Shown: positions 54,548 to 63,818, counted from the stretch's first letter. The stretch: DNA of 64,000 nucleotides from Bacteroidota bacterium (GCA_947450025.1 CANFTW010000007.1:140849-204848), one strand, 5' to 3'. The notes: generated by a model not told the origin, from the letters alone. A program made the numbers and translations.

Positions 54548-54555
54548 TATTTTTG
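54548..54555 (+). promoter_or_regulatory. Putative -7 promoter element of glyS
   Basis: TATTTTTG is a perfect TAnnTTTG, 41 bases before the glyS ATG at 54597. A TTG lies 28 bases further upstream, longer than usual. Confidence 0.35.
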
Positions 54556-54596
54556 AAGCCTGAATATTAAAATACAAGAATTAATTCAATAAGAAT

Positions 54597-56141
54597 ATGA
54601 GTAATATAAAACCCGAAGATTTTTTTAAGTCAATTATTGGTCACTGTAAAGAGTATGGTTTCATTTTTCAAAGCAGCGAAATTTATGATGGATTAAGCGC
54701 TGTTTATGATTACGGACAAATGGGAGCGGAGTTAAAGAAAAATATTCGTGATTATTGGTGGAAAGCAATGGTACAAATGCATGAAAATATTGTAGGAATT
54801 GATTCTGCTATTTTTATGCATCCAACTACATGGAAAGCAAGTGGACACGTTGATGCGTTTAACGATCCATTAATTGATAATAAAGATTCAAAGAAGCGTT
54901 ACCGTGCCGATGTGTTAATTGAAGAGCACGTTGCAAAGATTGAGGATAAGATTAATAAGGAAGTTGAAAAAGCAGCGAAACGTTTCGAGAATTTTGATGC
55001 AGAGATGTTTAAATCAACGAACGGTCGTGTCAAAGAATATCAAGAAAAAATTGACGCGATTAACGAACGCTTTAAAACAGCATTAAACGCTAACAATTTA
55101 GAAGAAGTAAAACAAATCATTATTGACTTAGAAATTGTTTGCCCAATCAGTGGAACTAAAAATTGGACCGATGTTCGTCAGTTTAATTTAATGTTTAATA
55201 CATCTACTGGCGCGGTGACTGATGAAACAAATATTATTTATCTGCGTCCAGAAACAGCGCAAGGTATTTTTGTTAACTACCTAAACGTTCAAAAAACAGG
55301 ACGTATGAAATTGCCTTTTGGTATTGCCCAAACTGGTAAGGCATTCCGAAATGAGATTGTGGCTCGCCAGTTTATTTTCCGTATGCGTGAATTTGAACAA
55401 ATGGAAATGCAATTCTTTATTAAACCAGGTACAGAAATGGAATGGTACGAATACTGGAAGAAAGCACGTTTAAATTGGCATTTAGCTTTGGGCTTAGGTT
55501 CAGAGAAATACCGTTTTCACGACCATTTAAAATTAGCGCATTATGCGAATGCGGCTTGCGATATCGAGCATCAATTTCCATTTGGATTTAAAGAATTAGA
55601 AGGAATACATTCACGTACCGATTTTGATTTAAAACAACATCAAGAATTCTCTGGAAAAAAATTACAATATTTTGATTCAGAAACGAATGAAAGTTATGTG
55701 CCTTATGTTCTAGAAACATCGGTTGGTTTAGATCGTTTATTTTTAGCAGTATTATCATCTGCATTAAAAGAAGAATCTTTAGAAGGTGGAGATACGCGTA
55801 CTGTGTTAAATTTACCTCTAGCATTAGCACCATACAAAGCCGCTATTTTTCCTTTAGTTAAAAAAGATGGTTTACCCGAATTAGCGGAAAGTATTATGAA
55901 AGACTTGAAGTTTGATTTTATGGTAGCGTATGATGAGAAAGATACGGTTGGAAAACGTTACCGTCGTCAAGATGCGATTGGTACTCCTTTCTGTATCACT
56001 GTTGATCACCAAAGTTTAGAAGATAAAACAGTGACTATTCGTCACAGGGATACCATGAAGCAGGATAGAGTAGCGATTTCTGATTTACATTCTATTTTAA
56101 CTGAGAAAACGAGCATTAATAGTTTATTAAGAACTTTGTAG
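54597..56141 (+). CDS. glyS: Glycine--tRNA ligase (alpha2 type)
   Basis: A 514-residue class II aminoacyl-tRNA synthetase of the homodimeric type. The N-terminal FIFQSSEIYDGLSAVYDYGQMGAELKKNIRDYWW, the motif-2 region (FGIAQTGKAFRNEIVARQFIFRMREFEQMEMQFF) and motif 3 (VLETSVGLDRLFLAVL) are intact, followed by the anticodon-binding domain (about 405-514, LPLALAPYKAAIFPLVKK and RRQDAIGTPFCITVD). It charges tRNA-Gly. The length fits this family. It ends before a strong bidirectional terminator. Confidence 0.96.
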   Translation: MSNIKPEDFFKSIIGHCKEYGFIFQSSEIYDGLSAVYDYGQMGAELKKNIRDYWWKAMVQMHENIVGIDSAIFMHPTTWKASGHVDAFNDPLIDNKDSKKRYRADVLIEEHVAKIEDKINKEVEKAAKRFENFDAEMFKSTNGRVKEYQEKIDAINERFKTALNANNLEEVKQIIIDLEIVCPISGTKNWTDVRQFNLMFNTSTGAVTDETNIIYLRPETAQGIFVNYLNVQKTGRMKLPFGIAQTGKAFRNEIVARQFIFRMREFEQMEMQFFIKPGTEMEWYEYWKKARLNWHLALGLGSEKYRFHDHLKLAHYANAACDIEHQFPFGFKELEGIHSRTDFDLKQHQEFSGKKLQYFDSETNESYVPYVLETSVGLDRLFLAVLSSALKEESLEGGDTRTVLNLPLALAPYKAAIFPLVKKDGLPELAESIMKDLKFDFMVAYDEKDTVGKRYRRQDAIGTPFCITVDHQSLEDKTVTIRHRDTMKQDRVAISDLHSILTEKTSINSLLRTL

Positions 56142-56154
56142 TGTTAAGATTTAT

Positions 56155-56191
56155 AAAAAGAAAGGCTTCCTATTTGGAAGCCTTTCTTTTT
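56155..56191. terminator. Bidirectional intrinsic terminator between glyS and the thioesterase gene
   Basis: Perfect 16-bp stem AAAAAGAAAGGCTTCC (56155-56170) / GGAAGCCTTTCTTTTT (56176-56191) with loop TATTT. It serves both convergent genes. Confidence 0.93.
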
Positions 56192-56618
56192 ATATAGTAT
56201 ATCCAGCTTTTTCAGCAGGATAGGTATTAAATGTTCCCATGGCTTTGGCAATGACGACATGATTTCTTTCAGGACAAATGATATCACCACTGGTTACGAT
56301 TAATCGTTTACCTTGGTTTTCAATTTTCCCAATTCCCTTTAAAGTATCACCAACGAGTGCTGCCGATAAAAAATTGATTTTAAATTCAATCGTAGAAACA
56401 ATATGATGCTCTTTCGCAGAGACTGATAATGCGGTTACGCCTAATAAGCCATCCATTAGTGCAGAAATTACTCCTCCATGCGCTGCCATGGGTGTGGCTA
56501 AGTGTTCTTCTTTAATAGTGATATAATAATGAACTAATCCAGGTTCAATTATTTCAAAATGCATTCCAATGGTTTTCCCAAAATGATTATTGGAAATGTA
56601 TTGTTCAATTAAATTCAT
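56190..56618 (-). CDS. PaaI-family hotdog thioesterase
   Basis: A 142-residue hotdog-fold protein from the ATG at 56618; an upstream in-frame extension is not used because the conserved region begins here. The motif HGGVISALMDGLLGVTALS is the PaaI signature with the catalytic Asp, followed by STIEFKINFLSAAL. It probably hydrolyses an acyl- or aryl-CoA thioester; the substrate is not known. It starts 13 nt after the VIT1/CCC1 transporter gene stop and is probably co-transcribed with it. Length fits the family. Confidence 0.87.
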   Translation of the reverse strand: MNLIEQYISNNHFGKTIGMHFEIIEPGLVHYYITIKEEHLATPMAAHGGVISALMDGLLGVTALSVSAKEHHIVSTIEFKINFLSAALVGDTLKGIGKIENQGKRLIVTSGDIICPERNHVVIAKAMGTFNTYPAEKAGYTI

Positions 56619-56631
56619 ACTAATTGATTGG

Positions 56632-57318
56632 TTATGAAATAATTTTAGCGATCGCAAAGGCTGCACCAGCAGCAATTAATCCTATGAGAGTAACCTTTAG
56701 AGCACCATAAATAGGAGCTTGTCCAGTAACTTTGCTTTTAAAATATCCAAATACAAATAAACAGAGGGTTGTAATGATTGCTGATAAAATCAATCCATTA
56801 ATTGGAGTATTAGTGAAAAAATAGGCAGTTAAGGGCAATAACCCTCCCACAACATAAGATGCCCCAATTGTTAAGGCACTATGCGTTGCTCTATTTGGAT
56901 GTGGTTTCTCAAGACCTAGCTCAAACTTCATCATAAAATCAACCCATTTATCTTTGTCTTTCGCTAATTCTCGGGCTATTAATTCTTGATGAGCATCGCT
57001 TAATCCATATTCGGCAAACACTTCTTTTACCTCATGAATTTCTTTTTCAGGAATTCGTTCAACTTCATCATATTCTTTTTGTAATTCACTTTGATAATGA
57101 TCTAATTCTGTTTTGCCAGCTAAATAACCACCTAAGCCCATCGCAATACTTCCTGCTACTATTTCAGCAATACCTGCTGTGATAATGATATCGTTATTAT
57201 GCACAGCGCCGCTTAAACCAGCTGCTAAAGCAAAAGGAACTGTTAATCCATCACTCATCCCAATCACAATATCGGTTATAAATTCAGAACTTTTTAAATG
57301 TTTTTCTTGATGTTCCAT
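56632..57318 (-). CDS. VIT1/CCC1 transporter family protein
   Basis: A 228-residue membrane protein with about five helices. The opening IVIGMSDGLTVPFALAAGLSGAV is the VIT1/CCC1 signature; further typical blocks are SIAMGLGGYLAGKTELDHYQSELQKEYDEVERIPEKE, and THSALTIGASYVVGGLLPL. The acidic cytoplasmic helix region (about 65-105) with Glu pairs fits the metal-binding domain of VIT proteins. Members move iron or manganese out of the cytoplasm. Direction and metal are inferred from the family. The thioesterase gene lies 13 nt downstream. Confidence 0.88.
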   Translation of the reverse strand: MEHQEKHLKSSEFITDIVIGMSDGLTVPFALAAGLSGAVHNNDIIITAGIAEIVAGSIAMGLGGYLAGKTELDHYQSELQKEYDEVERIPEKEIHEVKEVFAEYGLSDAHQELIARELAKDKDKWVDFMMKFELGLEKPHPNRATHSALTIGASYVVGGLLPLTAYFFTNTPINGLILSAIITTLCLFVFGYFKSKVTGQAPIYGALKVTLIGLIAAGAAFAIAKIIS

Positions 57319-57419
57319 GAATTGAATTTTATCATTATTTATGACTTAAAAATAACATTTATCTTCTTATAATTTCAGCATAGAACATTAAAATTATTAC
57401 ATTTATATAAAATTAAATT

Positions 57420-57734
57420 ATGAAACATTTCGGGTTAGCCTTCATATTGTGTTCTCTAGTGTTTATTGGCTGTAAAAAAAATAACACAACGGCTTCAAGT
57501 TATACACCTAGTTGTAGTGGCACAAAATCTTATTCAGTGAATGTAGCGCCATTAATGCAAAGTTTTTGTGTGAGTTGTCATAGCAATTATTCATCCTATT
57601 CTCAAGTAAAATCATCATCAGCATCTATTAGAAGTACTATAGTTAATGGAAGTATGCCTAAAGGAACATCTTTAACTACGGATCAAAAAAACAATATTGT
57701 ATGTTGGATTGATGCAGGGGCACCAAATAACTAG
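57420..57734 (+). CDS. Small mono-heme c-type cytochrome lipoprotein
   Basis: A 104-residue lipoprotein with lipobox IGC (C18) and one heme c motif CVSCH (50-54). M79 in NGSMPKG is a likely distal ligand. The N-terminal NVAPLMQSFC and the C-terminal NIVCWIDAGAPNN match small cytochrome-like domains of the planctomycete and Bacteroidota group, where a single heme is bound. It is probably an electron carrier at the outer face of a membrane. It stands alone with its own terminator. A TACATTTA element lies at 57398-57405. Confidence 0.8.
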   Translation: MKHFGLAFILCSLVFIGCKKNNTTASSYTPSCSGTKSYSVNVAPLMQSFCVSCHSNYSSYSQVKSSSASIRSTIVNGSMPKGTSLTTDQKNNIVCWIDAGAPNN

Positions 57735-57752
57735 GTATCCAATTATGTCATA

Positions 57753-57790
57753 AAAAAAGAGGGACTTGATTTATTCAATTCCCTCTTTTT
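57753..57790. terminator. Bidirectional terminator between the cytochrome and CusB genes
   Basis: Stem AAAAAAGAGGGACTTGA (57753-57769) / TCAATTCCCTCTTTTT (57775-57790) with one mismatch and loop TTTAT. It separates two convergent genes. Confidence 0.85.
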
Positions 57791-57803
57791 ATTTATAAAT
57801 TCA

Positions 57804-58937
57804 TTACTCTTCCGATTTGTTTTTTAATTGCATTAACAAAGAGTATGCTCCTTTTATCACTATTTGAGCAGCAGAAATATCTTTTCCATCTAAGGTTGCG
57901 ATTTCAGAAAATCCATTTTCTGTGCCACCTTTTTTTATTTCTACTAAATCAAATTGACGATTACTTTTTGCTATAAATACATAATCTTTACCTTCGTGAT
58001 TAACAATGGCTTCATCTGAGATTGCTAAAGCATTTTTTTGTTTGATTTCAACTTCTGCATTCATATACATTCCCGGAAGTAAGGTTTTATCATAATCTTC
58101 AAAATGGCAATGAACATCCGCACTTCTTACAGATGATAAATCTTGACTGATTAAAATAATCTCGCATGGATACTTTTTATCCGTTTCGTTATTGTTATAG
58201 GCAACTAATTTTTGACCTATGGATAATTTATCTAAATCTTTTTCAAACACCTTTAAATTCAAATGAATATCAGAAGGATTAATTAATTCAAACAAGATGT
58301 CAGATGGATTCACATATTTGCCAATGTTAACATTTACTTTTGATACAAAGCCATCTATAGAAGAATAAATATTAACACTACGAGATAAACTATTTTCGTT
58401 TAATGTTTCTGGATTAATGCTGATTAATCTTAATTTTTCAGCTAAAGCACTTAAAGTAATGCGTTGTGTTTTATAATCCATTTCGGTTTGTTGAAACACT
58501 TTGTCGCTGCTAGCTTTACTTTGATTTAATTCTTTTTGTCTGTTATATTCATTTTCGGTATAGATTAATTTTGATTTTGCTGTTAAGTAATCTTGTTGTA
58601 ACTGAATGTATTGTTGATCCTCCATGCTTGCAATGATTTCACCTTTTTTTACGCGCATACCGGGTAGCAATTTAGTTGATTTTAAGAATCCACCAAATGG
58701 AGTGCTCACAGAAATCATGTTTTGTGGCGGCACATCAATTTTACCATTTAATAGAAGAGTAGTTGAAATTTCTCTTCTTTCTAATTTTCCAATTTGAATA
58801 TTAGCACTTTTGTATTGAGCATCTGATAATATAACCGATGTTTCGATTGTTTCTTGTGTTGCAGTTTTTTCTTCGGTTTTATTTCCACAAGATGAAAATA
58901 GAACGACATTTAAAAGAATGATGAATATATTTTTCAT
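57804..58937 (-). CDS. CusB/CzcB-type RND efflux periplasmic adaptor
   Basis: A 377-residue lipoprotein adaptor with lipobox FSSC (C17). The order is barrel-sandwich lipoyl half (about 70-110, PFGGFLKSTKLLPGMRVKKGEIIASMEDQQYI), helical hairpin (about 110-165), second lipoyl half (IDGFVSKVNVNIGKYVNPSDILFEL) and beta-barrel region (LNLKVFEKDLDKLSIGQKL and LLPGMYMNAEVEI). It links the inner-membrane pump to the outer-membrane channel. The gene starts 10 nt after the CusA-TolC fusion gene, so they are one operon. Metal specificity is not visible; no His-rich metal-binding N-terminus is present. Confidence 0.92.
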   Translation of the reverse strand: MKNIFIILLNVVLFSSCGNKTEEKTATQETIETSVILSDAQYKSANIQIGKLERREISTTLLLNGKIDVPPQNMISVSTPFGGFLKSTKLLPGMRVKKGEIIASMEDQQYIQLQQDYLTAKSKLIYTENEYNRQKELNQSKASSDKVFQQTEMDYKTQRITLSALAEKLRLISINPETLNENSLSRSVNIYSSIDGFVSKVNVNIGKYVNPSDILFELINPSDIHLNLKVFEKDLDKLSIGQKLVAYNNNETDKKYPCEIILISQDLSSVRSADVHCHFEDYDKTLLPGMYMNAEVEIKQKNALAISDEAIVNHEGKDYVFIAKSNRQFDLVEIKKGGTENGFSEIATLDGKDISAAQIVIKGAYSLLMQLKNKSEE

Positions 58938-58947
58938 ATAAAAAGTT

Positions 58948-61900
58948 TTATTTTGTAATTAAATAATTGATTTGAATAATCGTTTCATTGAAGTTTTTGA
59001 CAGCATCTAAATAGTTTGATTGAATACTTATCGCTTGATTTGTTAGCATAACCCAATCAAGGTAATTAATTTCGCCATTAACAAATTGCTTATTGGCTGT
59101 TTCAAAAATAAGTTTTGCATTATTAAGCGCTGTGTTTTCATAATACTTAACAGTTTCTGAATGAGCTTGGTATTTATTTAATAAGGCTTGATACTGATTT
59201 TGTAGTGCATTTTTTTCTAGTAAATAACTATTATCAGAGATGTGTTGACTAATTTTTGAAGCACTTAATTTTGCTTTTTGAGAACTAAAAAATAAGGGGA
59301 TACCTAAACCAACTTGCACAGATTGGAATCTGGAAGAATAATTGTAGGTAATGTTATCTGAACCAGTTCCTTTCATGCTCATATTATTGTAACCAATATT
59401 GATGTCGGGTAAAAATTTTGATTTTTCTAATTTTCGGTTTATTCCAGATATCTTTTTTTGCTGTTCCATGATTTTTAAATATGGATGTTGATTCACAACA
59501 CTGCTATCCATGTTAATCATTAATTCCAATTTTGTGCTTTTTTCACTGGGAATATAGCGCGTTGTTGTATTTAATAATAATGCAAATTGTAATTCTGTAA
59601 TTTCAATATCCTGCTGTAATTGTTTTAATTGAATTGCTATTTCGCCACGCTGAGATTCGGCAGTTGTTTTTTCTAAAACATTACTTTCTCCCTTTGTAAA
59701 TCGTAAATTAGCTTTCTCTAAAAAAGCCGCATAGATACTGTCGTTTTTTAAAAGCAAGTTTTCTTTGTTTTTTAAATACAGATAAGAATAAAAAACCTCT
59801 CGCACAATTTTTTTAGTATCGGCTTCTTTTAAAGATACACTTATAACAGAGCTTTTCCATTCTTCATTTAATAATCGTTTTTGATTGACATAAACCGTTG
59901 GAAAATTAAATGATTGAGATACACCAAATCGATTATCATAAAAGGCACTATTAATTTGTCCATATTCTCCAGTAACATTTGTTTGTGGAATAGAAGCGTA
60001 GGTTTTAATAATTTTTTTCTGATAATCAGACTTTAATCGTTCGTTTTTGATTGATAAATTATTTTTTAAGGCTGTATCAATAGCCGCTTGCAAATTAATT
60101 GGAGTTTGAGCAGTAGCATTAAATACTGATAAACCAAAAATCACGAACAGTAAGGTTGTAAATTTTGGACCCTTCTTCATTTTTATTTTAGTTGTCGATT
60201 CAAATATTATATAAAGCACCGGTAAAACAAATAAAGTTAGAAATGTCGCAATCATTAAGCCTCCAATAACTACAGTTGCGAGTGGGCGTTGCACTTCGGC
60301 TCCAGCTCCATTACTAATAGCCATCGGTAAAAAACCTAAGGATGCAACAAAGGCTGTCATCATCACTGGACGTAAACGAACTTTTGTTCCCATTAATACA
60401 ATACGTTGCATGTTTTTTAAACCTTCTTTTTTGAGTCGATTAAATTCAGCAATTAATACAATGCCATTTAAAACGGCTACTCCAAATAAGGCGATGAATC
60501 CAACACCAGCACTAATACTAAAAGGCATTCCTCTTAATGCTAAAAAGAAAATACCGCCAATTGCTGATAATGGGATGGCTGAATAAATTAATAAACCTTG
60601 TTTGACTGAATTAAAGGCGAAGAATAATAAAATAAAGATCATGACTAATGAAACGGGAACTGCAATCATTAAACGTTGTTTGGCAGCGTTTAAATTTTCA
60701 AAAGCACCTCCATATGTTACATAGTAACCAGAAGGGAATTTAATTTGTTTGTCTACTTTTTGTTGCAATTCATTCACAATACTTTGAACATCTCTTCCTC
60801 TCACATTAAAGCCCACTACAATTCTTCGTTTGGCATCTTCTCGTTGTATTTGATTAGGTCCATTTTTAATGCTCACCTTCGCTAATTGATATAAAGGAAT
60901 TTGAGTTCCTTGCGGAGTAGGTATGAGAAGATTTTTTATATCTTCTAAGTCATTACGTTTATCGGTATTTAATCTCACCACCACATCAAAGCGTTTTTCT
61001 CCTTCAAACAATTGTCCTGTGCTTTGTCCTGCAAAAGCTGTATTGACTATCTTATTGATATCAGCGATATTAAGATTGTATTGAGCAATGGCTGGTCTAT
61101 TATATTCAATAATAATCTCAGGCATACCTGTAACAGGTTCTAGGTACAAGTTTTTAGCACCCTCCACATGATTTACAAGCTCTCCTAATTTTTCTGCATA
61201 TTTTGCTAAGGTGTCTAAATTCTCACCAAATATTTTACATACCACATCTTGTTTTGCTCCAGTCATTAATTCGTTAAATCGCATTTGAACTGGGAATTGA
61301 AAACTAGTTGTTACACCAGGAACATCAGCCACTGCTTTACCCATTTTTTCTGCTAATTCAGAAAATGTTTTAGCAGATGTCCATTCTTTTTTATCTTTTA
61401 GTATCACCATCATATCGGCTCCTTCCATTGGCATTGGATCTGTTGGAACTTCACCACTTCCAATTTTAGTCACCACTTTAATGACTTCTGGAAATTGAGT
61501 TTTCAAAATATGAGCAGTCTTCTGTGTGTTTTCAATCGTTGTTTTTATGCTACTTCCTGTTAATACTCTTGTTTCAATAGCAAAATCTCCTTCTTCTAAT
61601 GCAGGAATAAATTCCCCACCTAAAAAGGTTAAAGTAACTACTGCTGAAATAAATAATATCACTACCGTTGAAATTACCAATTTAGGAAAACGTAATACTT
61701 TTGCTAAAGCATGTTGGTAACCTTTTTCTACCCATATCATTAGCTTGTCTGAAATGTTTGGGGCGTGTTTGGTTTTCTTACTCAAAAACAAGGCGCTCAT
61801 CATTGGAATGTAGGTTAATGATAAAACGAAAGCTCCTAATAAGGCAAAGGCTACGGTTTGTGCCATGGGCTTAAACATTTTTCCTTCAATACCTTGTAAC

Positions 61901-63303
61901 GTGAAAATTGGTAAGTAAACTACCAAAATGATGATTTGTCCAAAAACCGCACTATTCATCATTTTACTTGCAGATAAATTGACTTCATTATCCATTTGCT
62001 CCTGATTTAATTGAGCAATGTGTTTGAATTTTTTACCATGCGAAAGTTGATGCATGACGGCTTCGACAATAATTACCGCTCCATCTACAATCAAACCAAA
62101 ATCTAAAGCACCTAAGCTCATTAAGTTCCCACTAACTCCAAACGTGTTCATTAAAATAATAGCAAATAGCATAGCTAATGGAATAACAGAGGCTACTAAT
62201 AAACCTGCTCTGAAGTTTCCTAAAAATAATACTAAAACAAAAATCACAATTAAAGCACCTTCTAATAAGTTTTGTTCTACTGTTCCAATGGCATTATTTA
62301 CCATTTTTGTTCTATCTAAAAATGGTTCAATTACAACCCCTTCAGGTAATGTTTTTTGTATTTGAACAACACGGTCTTTTACATTTTTAACAACATCGCT
62401 ACTGTTAGCTCCCTTTAGCATCATCACAACAGCGCCTGATACTTCTCCTTTATCATTATAACACATAGCGCCATATCGAGTAGCATATCCAATTTTTACA
62501 TCAGCAACATCTCTCATAAATAAAGGTGTTCCTCCTTCTGTAGCAGTAATAGCGATATTTTCTATATCTTCTTTATTACCTATTAATCCTTCACTTCTGA
62601 TAAATAATACGGTTGGTCCTTTTTCAATGTAGGTGCCTCCTGTGTTTTGATTATTTTTTTCAAGTGCATTAAAAATATCATGGATCGTAATATTATAGGA
62701 CTGAAGTTTATTGGGATTAACAGCAATTTCATATTGTTTTAATTTACCCCCAAAACTGCTAACCTCTGCAACACCCTTTACGCCTAATAACTGGCGACGT
62801 ACTAGCCAATCCTGAATAGTTCTTAATTCTGTTTCATTGTATTTGTTTTCGTAACCTTCTTTAGCTCTGACCACATATTGGTAAATTTCACCTAATCCTG
62901 TTGATACAGGTCCTAGTTCTGGATTACCAATACCTTGAGGGATTTGTGATTTTACATTTTGTATTCGTTCGGCAACTTGTTGACGGGCCCAATAAATATC
63001 GGTTTCATCATTAAATACAATGGTTACCAAGGATAGTCCAAAGCGTGAAAAACTTCGAATTTCCTTTAACCCTGATATATTATTGTTAGCTTGTTCTATA
63101 GGAAAAGTAACTAAGCGCTCAATATCAGTGGCGCCAAAAGAAGGCGCTACGGTTATTACTTGCACTTGGTTGTTTGTAATATCTGGAACAGCATCGATAG
63201 GTAATTTGGTTACCTCATAGGTTCCATAACCAATCAGGGCAATGATAAATAGCCCAATGATGAGTTTGTTTTTGATTGAAAAATCAATGATTTTGTTAAG
63301 CAT
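58948..63303 (-). CDS. CusA/CzcA heavy-metal RND pump fused to TolC-like outer-membrane protein
   Basis: A 1451-residue fusion. Residues 1-1035 are a complete heavy-metal RND pump: N-terminal helix, 12 helices in total, two periplasmic loops, and the proton-relay DFGLIVDG (D401, D407) in helix 4. Residues about 1042-1451 are a TolC-type outer-membrane factor with two OEP repeats (ALKNNLSIKNERLKS and LLLNTTTRYIPS). Between them, starting at M1042, there is MKKGPKF plus a hydrophobic stretch ending NATAQ, a perfect signal peptide. So the second half may be cut free and moved to the outer membrane. It is the second gene of the metal-efflux operon, with CusB downstream. No stop or frameshift is present at the junction. 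Confidence 0.92.
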   Translation of the reverse strand: MLNKIIDFSIKNKLIIGLFIIALIGYGTYEVTKLPIDAVPDITNNQVQVITVAPSFGATDIERLVTFPIEQANNNISGLKEIRSFSRFGLSLVTIVFNDETDIYWARQQVAERIQNVKSQIPQGIGNPELGPVSTGLGEIYQYVVRAKEGYENKYNETELRTIQDWLVRRQLLGVKGVAEVSSFGGKLKQYEIAVNPNKLQSYNITIHDIFNALEKNNQNTGGTYIEKGPTVLFIRSEGLIGNKEDIENIAITATEGGTPLFMRDVADVKIGYATRYGAMCYNDKGEVSGAVVMMLKGANSSDVVKNVKDRVVQIQKTLPEGVVIEPFLDRTKMVNNAIGTVEQNLLEGALIVIFVLVLFLGNFRAGLLVASVIPLAMLFAIILMNTFGVSGNLMSLGALDFGLIVDGAVIIVEAVMHQLSHGKKFKHIAQLNQEQMDNEVNLSASKMMNSAVFGQIIILVVYLPIFTLQGIEGKMFKPMAQTVAFALLGAFVLSLTYIPMMSALFLSKKTKHAPNISDKLMIWVEKGYQHALAKVLRFPKLVISTVVILFISAVVTLTFLGGEFIPALEEGDFAIETRVLTGSSIKTTIENTQKTAHILKTQFPEVIKVVTKIGSGEVPTDPMPMEGADMMVILKDKKEWTSAKTFSELAEKMGKAVADVPGVTTSFQFPVQMRFNELMTGAKQDVVCKIFGENLDTLAKYAEKLGELVNHVEGAKNLYLEPVTGMPEIIIEYNRPAIAQYNLNIADINKIVNTAFAGQSTGQLFEGEKRFDVVVRLNTDKRNDLEDIKNLLIPTPQGTQIPLYQLAKVSIKNGPNQIQREDAKRRIVVGFNVRGRDVQSIVNELQQKVDKQIKFPSGYYVTYGGAFENLNAAKQRLMIAVPVSLVMIFILLFFAFNSVKQGLLIYSAIPLSAIGGIFFLALRGMPFSISAGVGFIALFGVAVLNGIVLIAEFNRLKKEGLKNMQRIVLMGTKVRLRPVMMTAFVASLGFLPMAISNGAGAEVQRPLATVVIGGLMIATFLTLFVLPVLYIIFESTTKIKMKKGPKFTTLLFVIFGLSVFNATAQTPINLQAAIDTALKNNLSIKNERLKSDYQKKIIKTYASIPQTNVTGEYGQINSAFYDNRFGVSQSFNFPTVYVNQKRLLNEEWKSSVISVSLKEADTKKIVREVFYSYLYLKNKENLLLKNDSIYAAFLEKANLRFTKGESNVLEKTTAESQRGEIAIQLKQLQQDIEITELQFALLLNTTTRYIPSEKSTKLELMINMDSSVVNQHPYLKIMEQQKKISGINRKLEKSKFLPDINIGYNNMSMKGTGSDNITYNYSSRFQSVQVGLGIPLFFSSQKAKLSASKISQHISDNSYLLEKNALQNQYQALLNKYQAHSETVKYYENTALNNAKLIFETANKQFVNGEINYLDWVMLTNQAISIQSNYLDAVKNFNETIIQINYLITK

Positions 63304-63396
63304 AATTTTTTTGTTAATTATTTATTTGATAGAATTAAAATATCAAAAGCATTAATACGCGCTTGTAAGAAGACTTTTGAAAAAATCAAAATAGAA

Positions 63397-63783
63397 TTAG
63401 CAAGATTTTGGCGGTTGCCAAATTGACGATAAATAAGCAGAGCTTATAAAGTCAGAAGAGTAGGTGTTATAATTTTTAGATTCAATAGGAGCTGATTTAA
63501 TAGCTAATTGAATATTATTAAAAGCATTGAATCCTGTATTGGTAATATTACCTCCATCATGGTTAGATTTAAAAGGTAATTGCATATCTTTTTTATTATC
63601 ACCATCTCCATCATCTGAGGATGTATAGTGCATAATTAAAAAATCAATAACAGTAGTTGATTTATCTTCGGATTGATGTTCAATGAAATGGGCTACAAGA
63701 TTGGGTAGCTTAAATAGCTCATGCAATTCAGTAGCTGATACTACATAAATTCCCAAAAATAATATGGCTATTAATTTTTTCAA
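63397..63783 (-). CDS. Small exported protein at the head of the metal-efflux operon
   Basis: A 128-residue exported protein starting at TTG (63783). Its signal peptide is MKKLIAILFLGIYVVSA. The mature part has TELHELFKLPNLVAHFIEHQSEDKSTT-type helix, a FLIMHY motif, an acidic patch SSDDGDGDNKKDM and QLPFKSNHDGGN. Several histidines and acidic residues could bind metal. Proteins of this type often sit upstream of cusA-like genes in Flavobacteriia and relatives. The function is unknown; a periplasmic metal sensor or chaperone is possible. The gene is 93 nt upstream of cusA-tolC on the same strand. Its promoter ends 5 nt before the start. Confidence 0.7.
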   Translation of the reverse strand: MKKLIAILFLGIYVVSATELHELFKLPNLVAHFIEHQSEDKSTTVIDFLIMHYTSSDDGDGDNKKDMQLPFKSNHDGGNITNTGFNAFNNIQLAIKSAPIESKNYNTYSSDFISSAYLSSIWQPPKSC

Positions 63784-63788
63784 CAGTA

Positions 63789-63818
63789 CAAATGTACAGA
63801 TAAAATACTAAAAATCAA
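63789..63818 (-). promoter_or_regulatory. Promoter TTG-N19-TACATTTG of the metal-efflux operon
   Basis: Minus strand: TTG (63818-63816), exactly 19 bases, TACATTTG (63796-63789), then 5 nt to the TTG start codon at 63783. An inverted repeat CAGATA (63797-63802) / TATCTG (63819-63824) brackets the spacer, an arrangement that would suit a repressor or MerR-type regulator. Confidence 0.65.

Noticed and set aside
58948..63303. Sequencing error or frameshift merging two efflux genes
   Set aside because: The frame is open through both halves, the junction is natural, and pump-channel fusions of this size recur in Bacteroidota; kept as a fusion.
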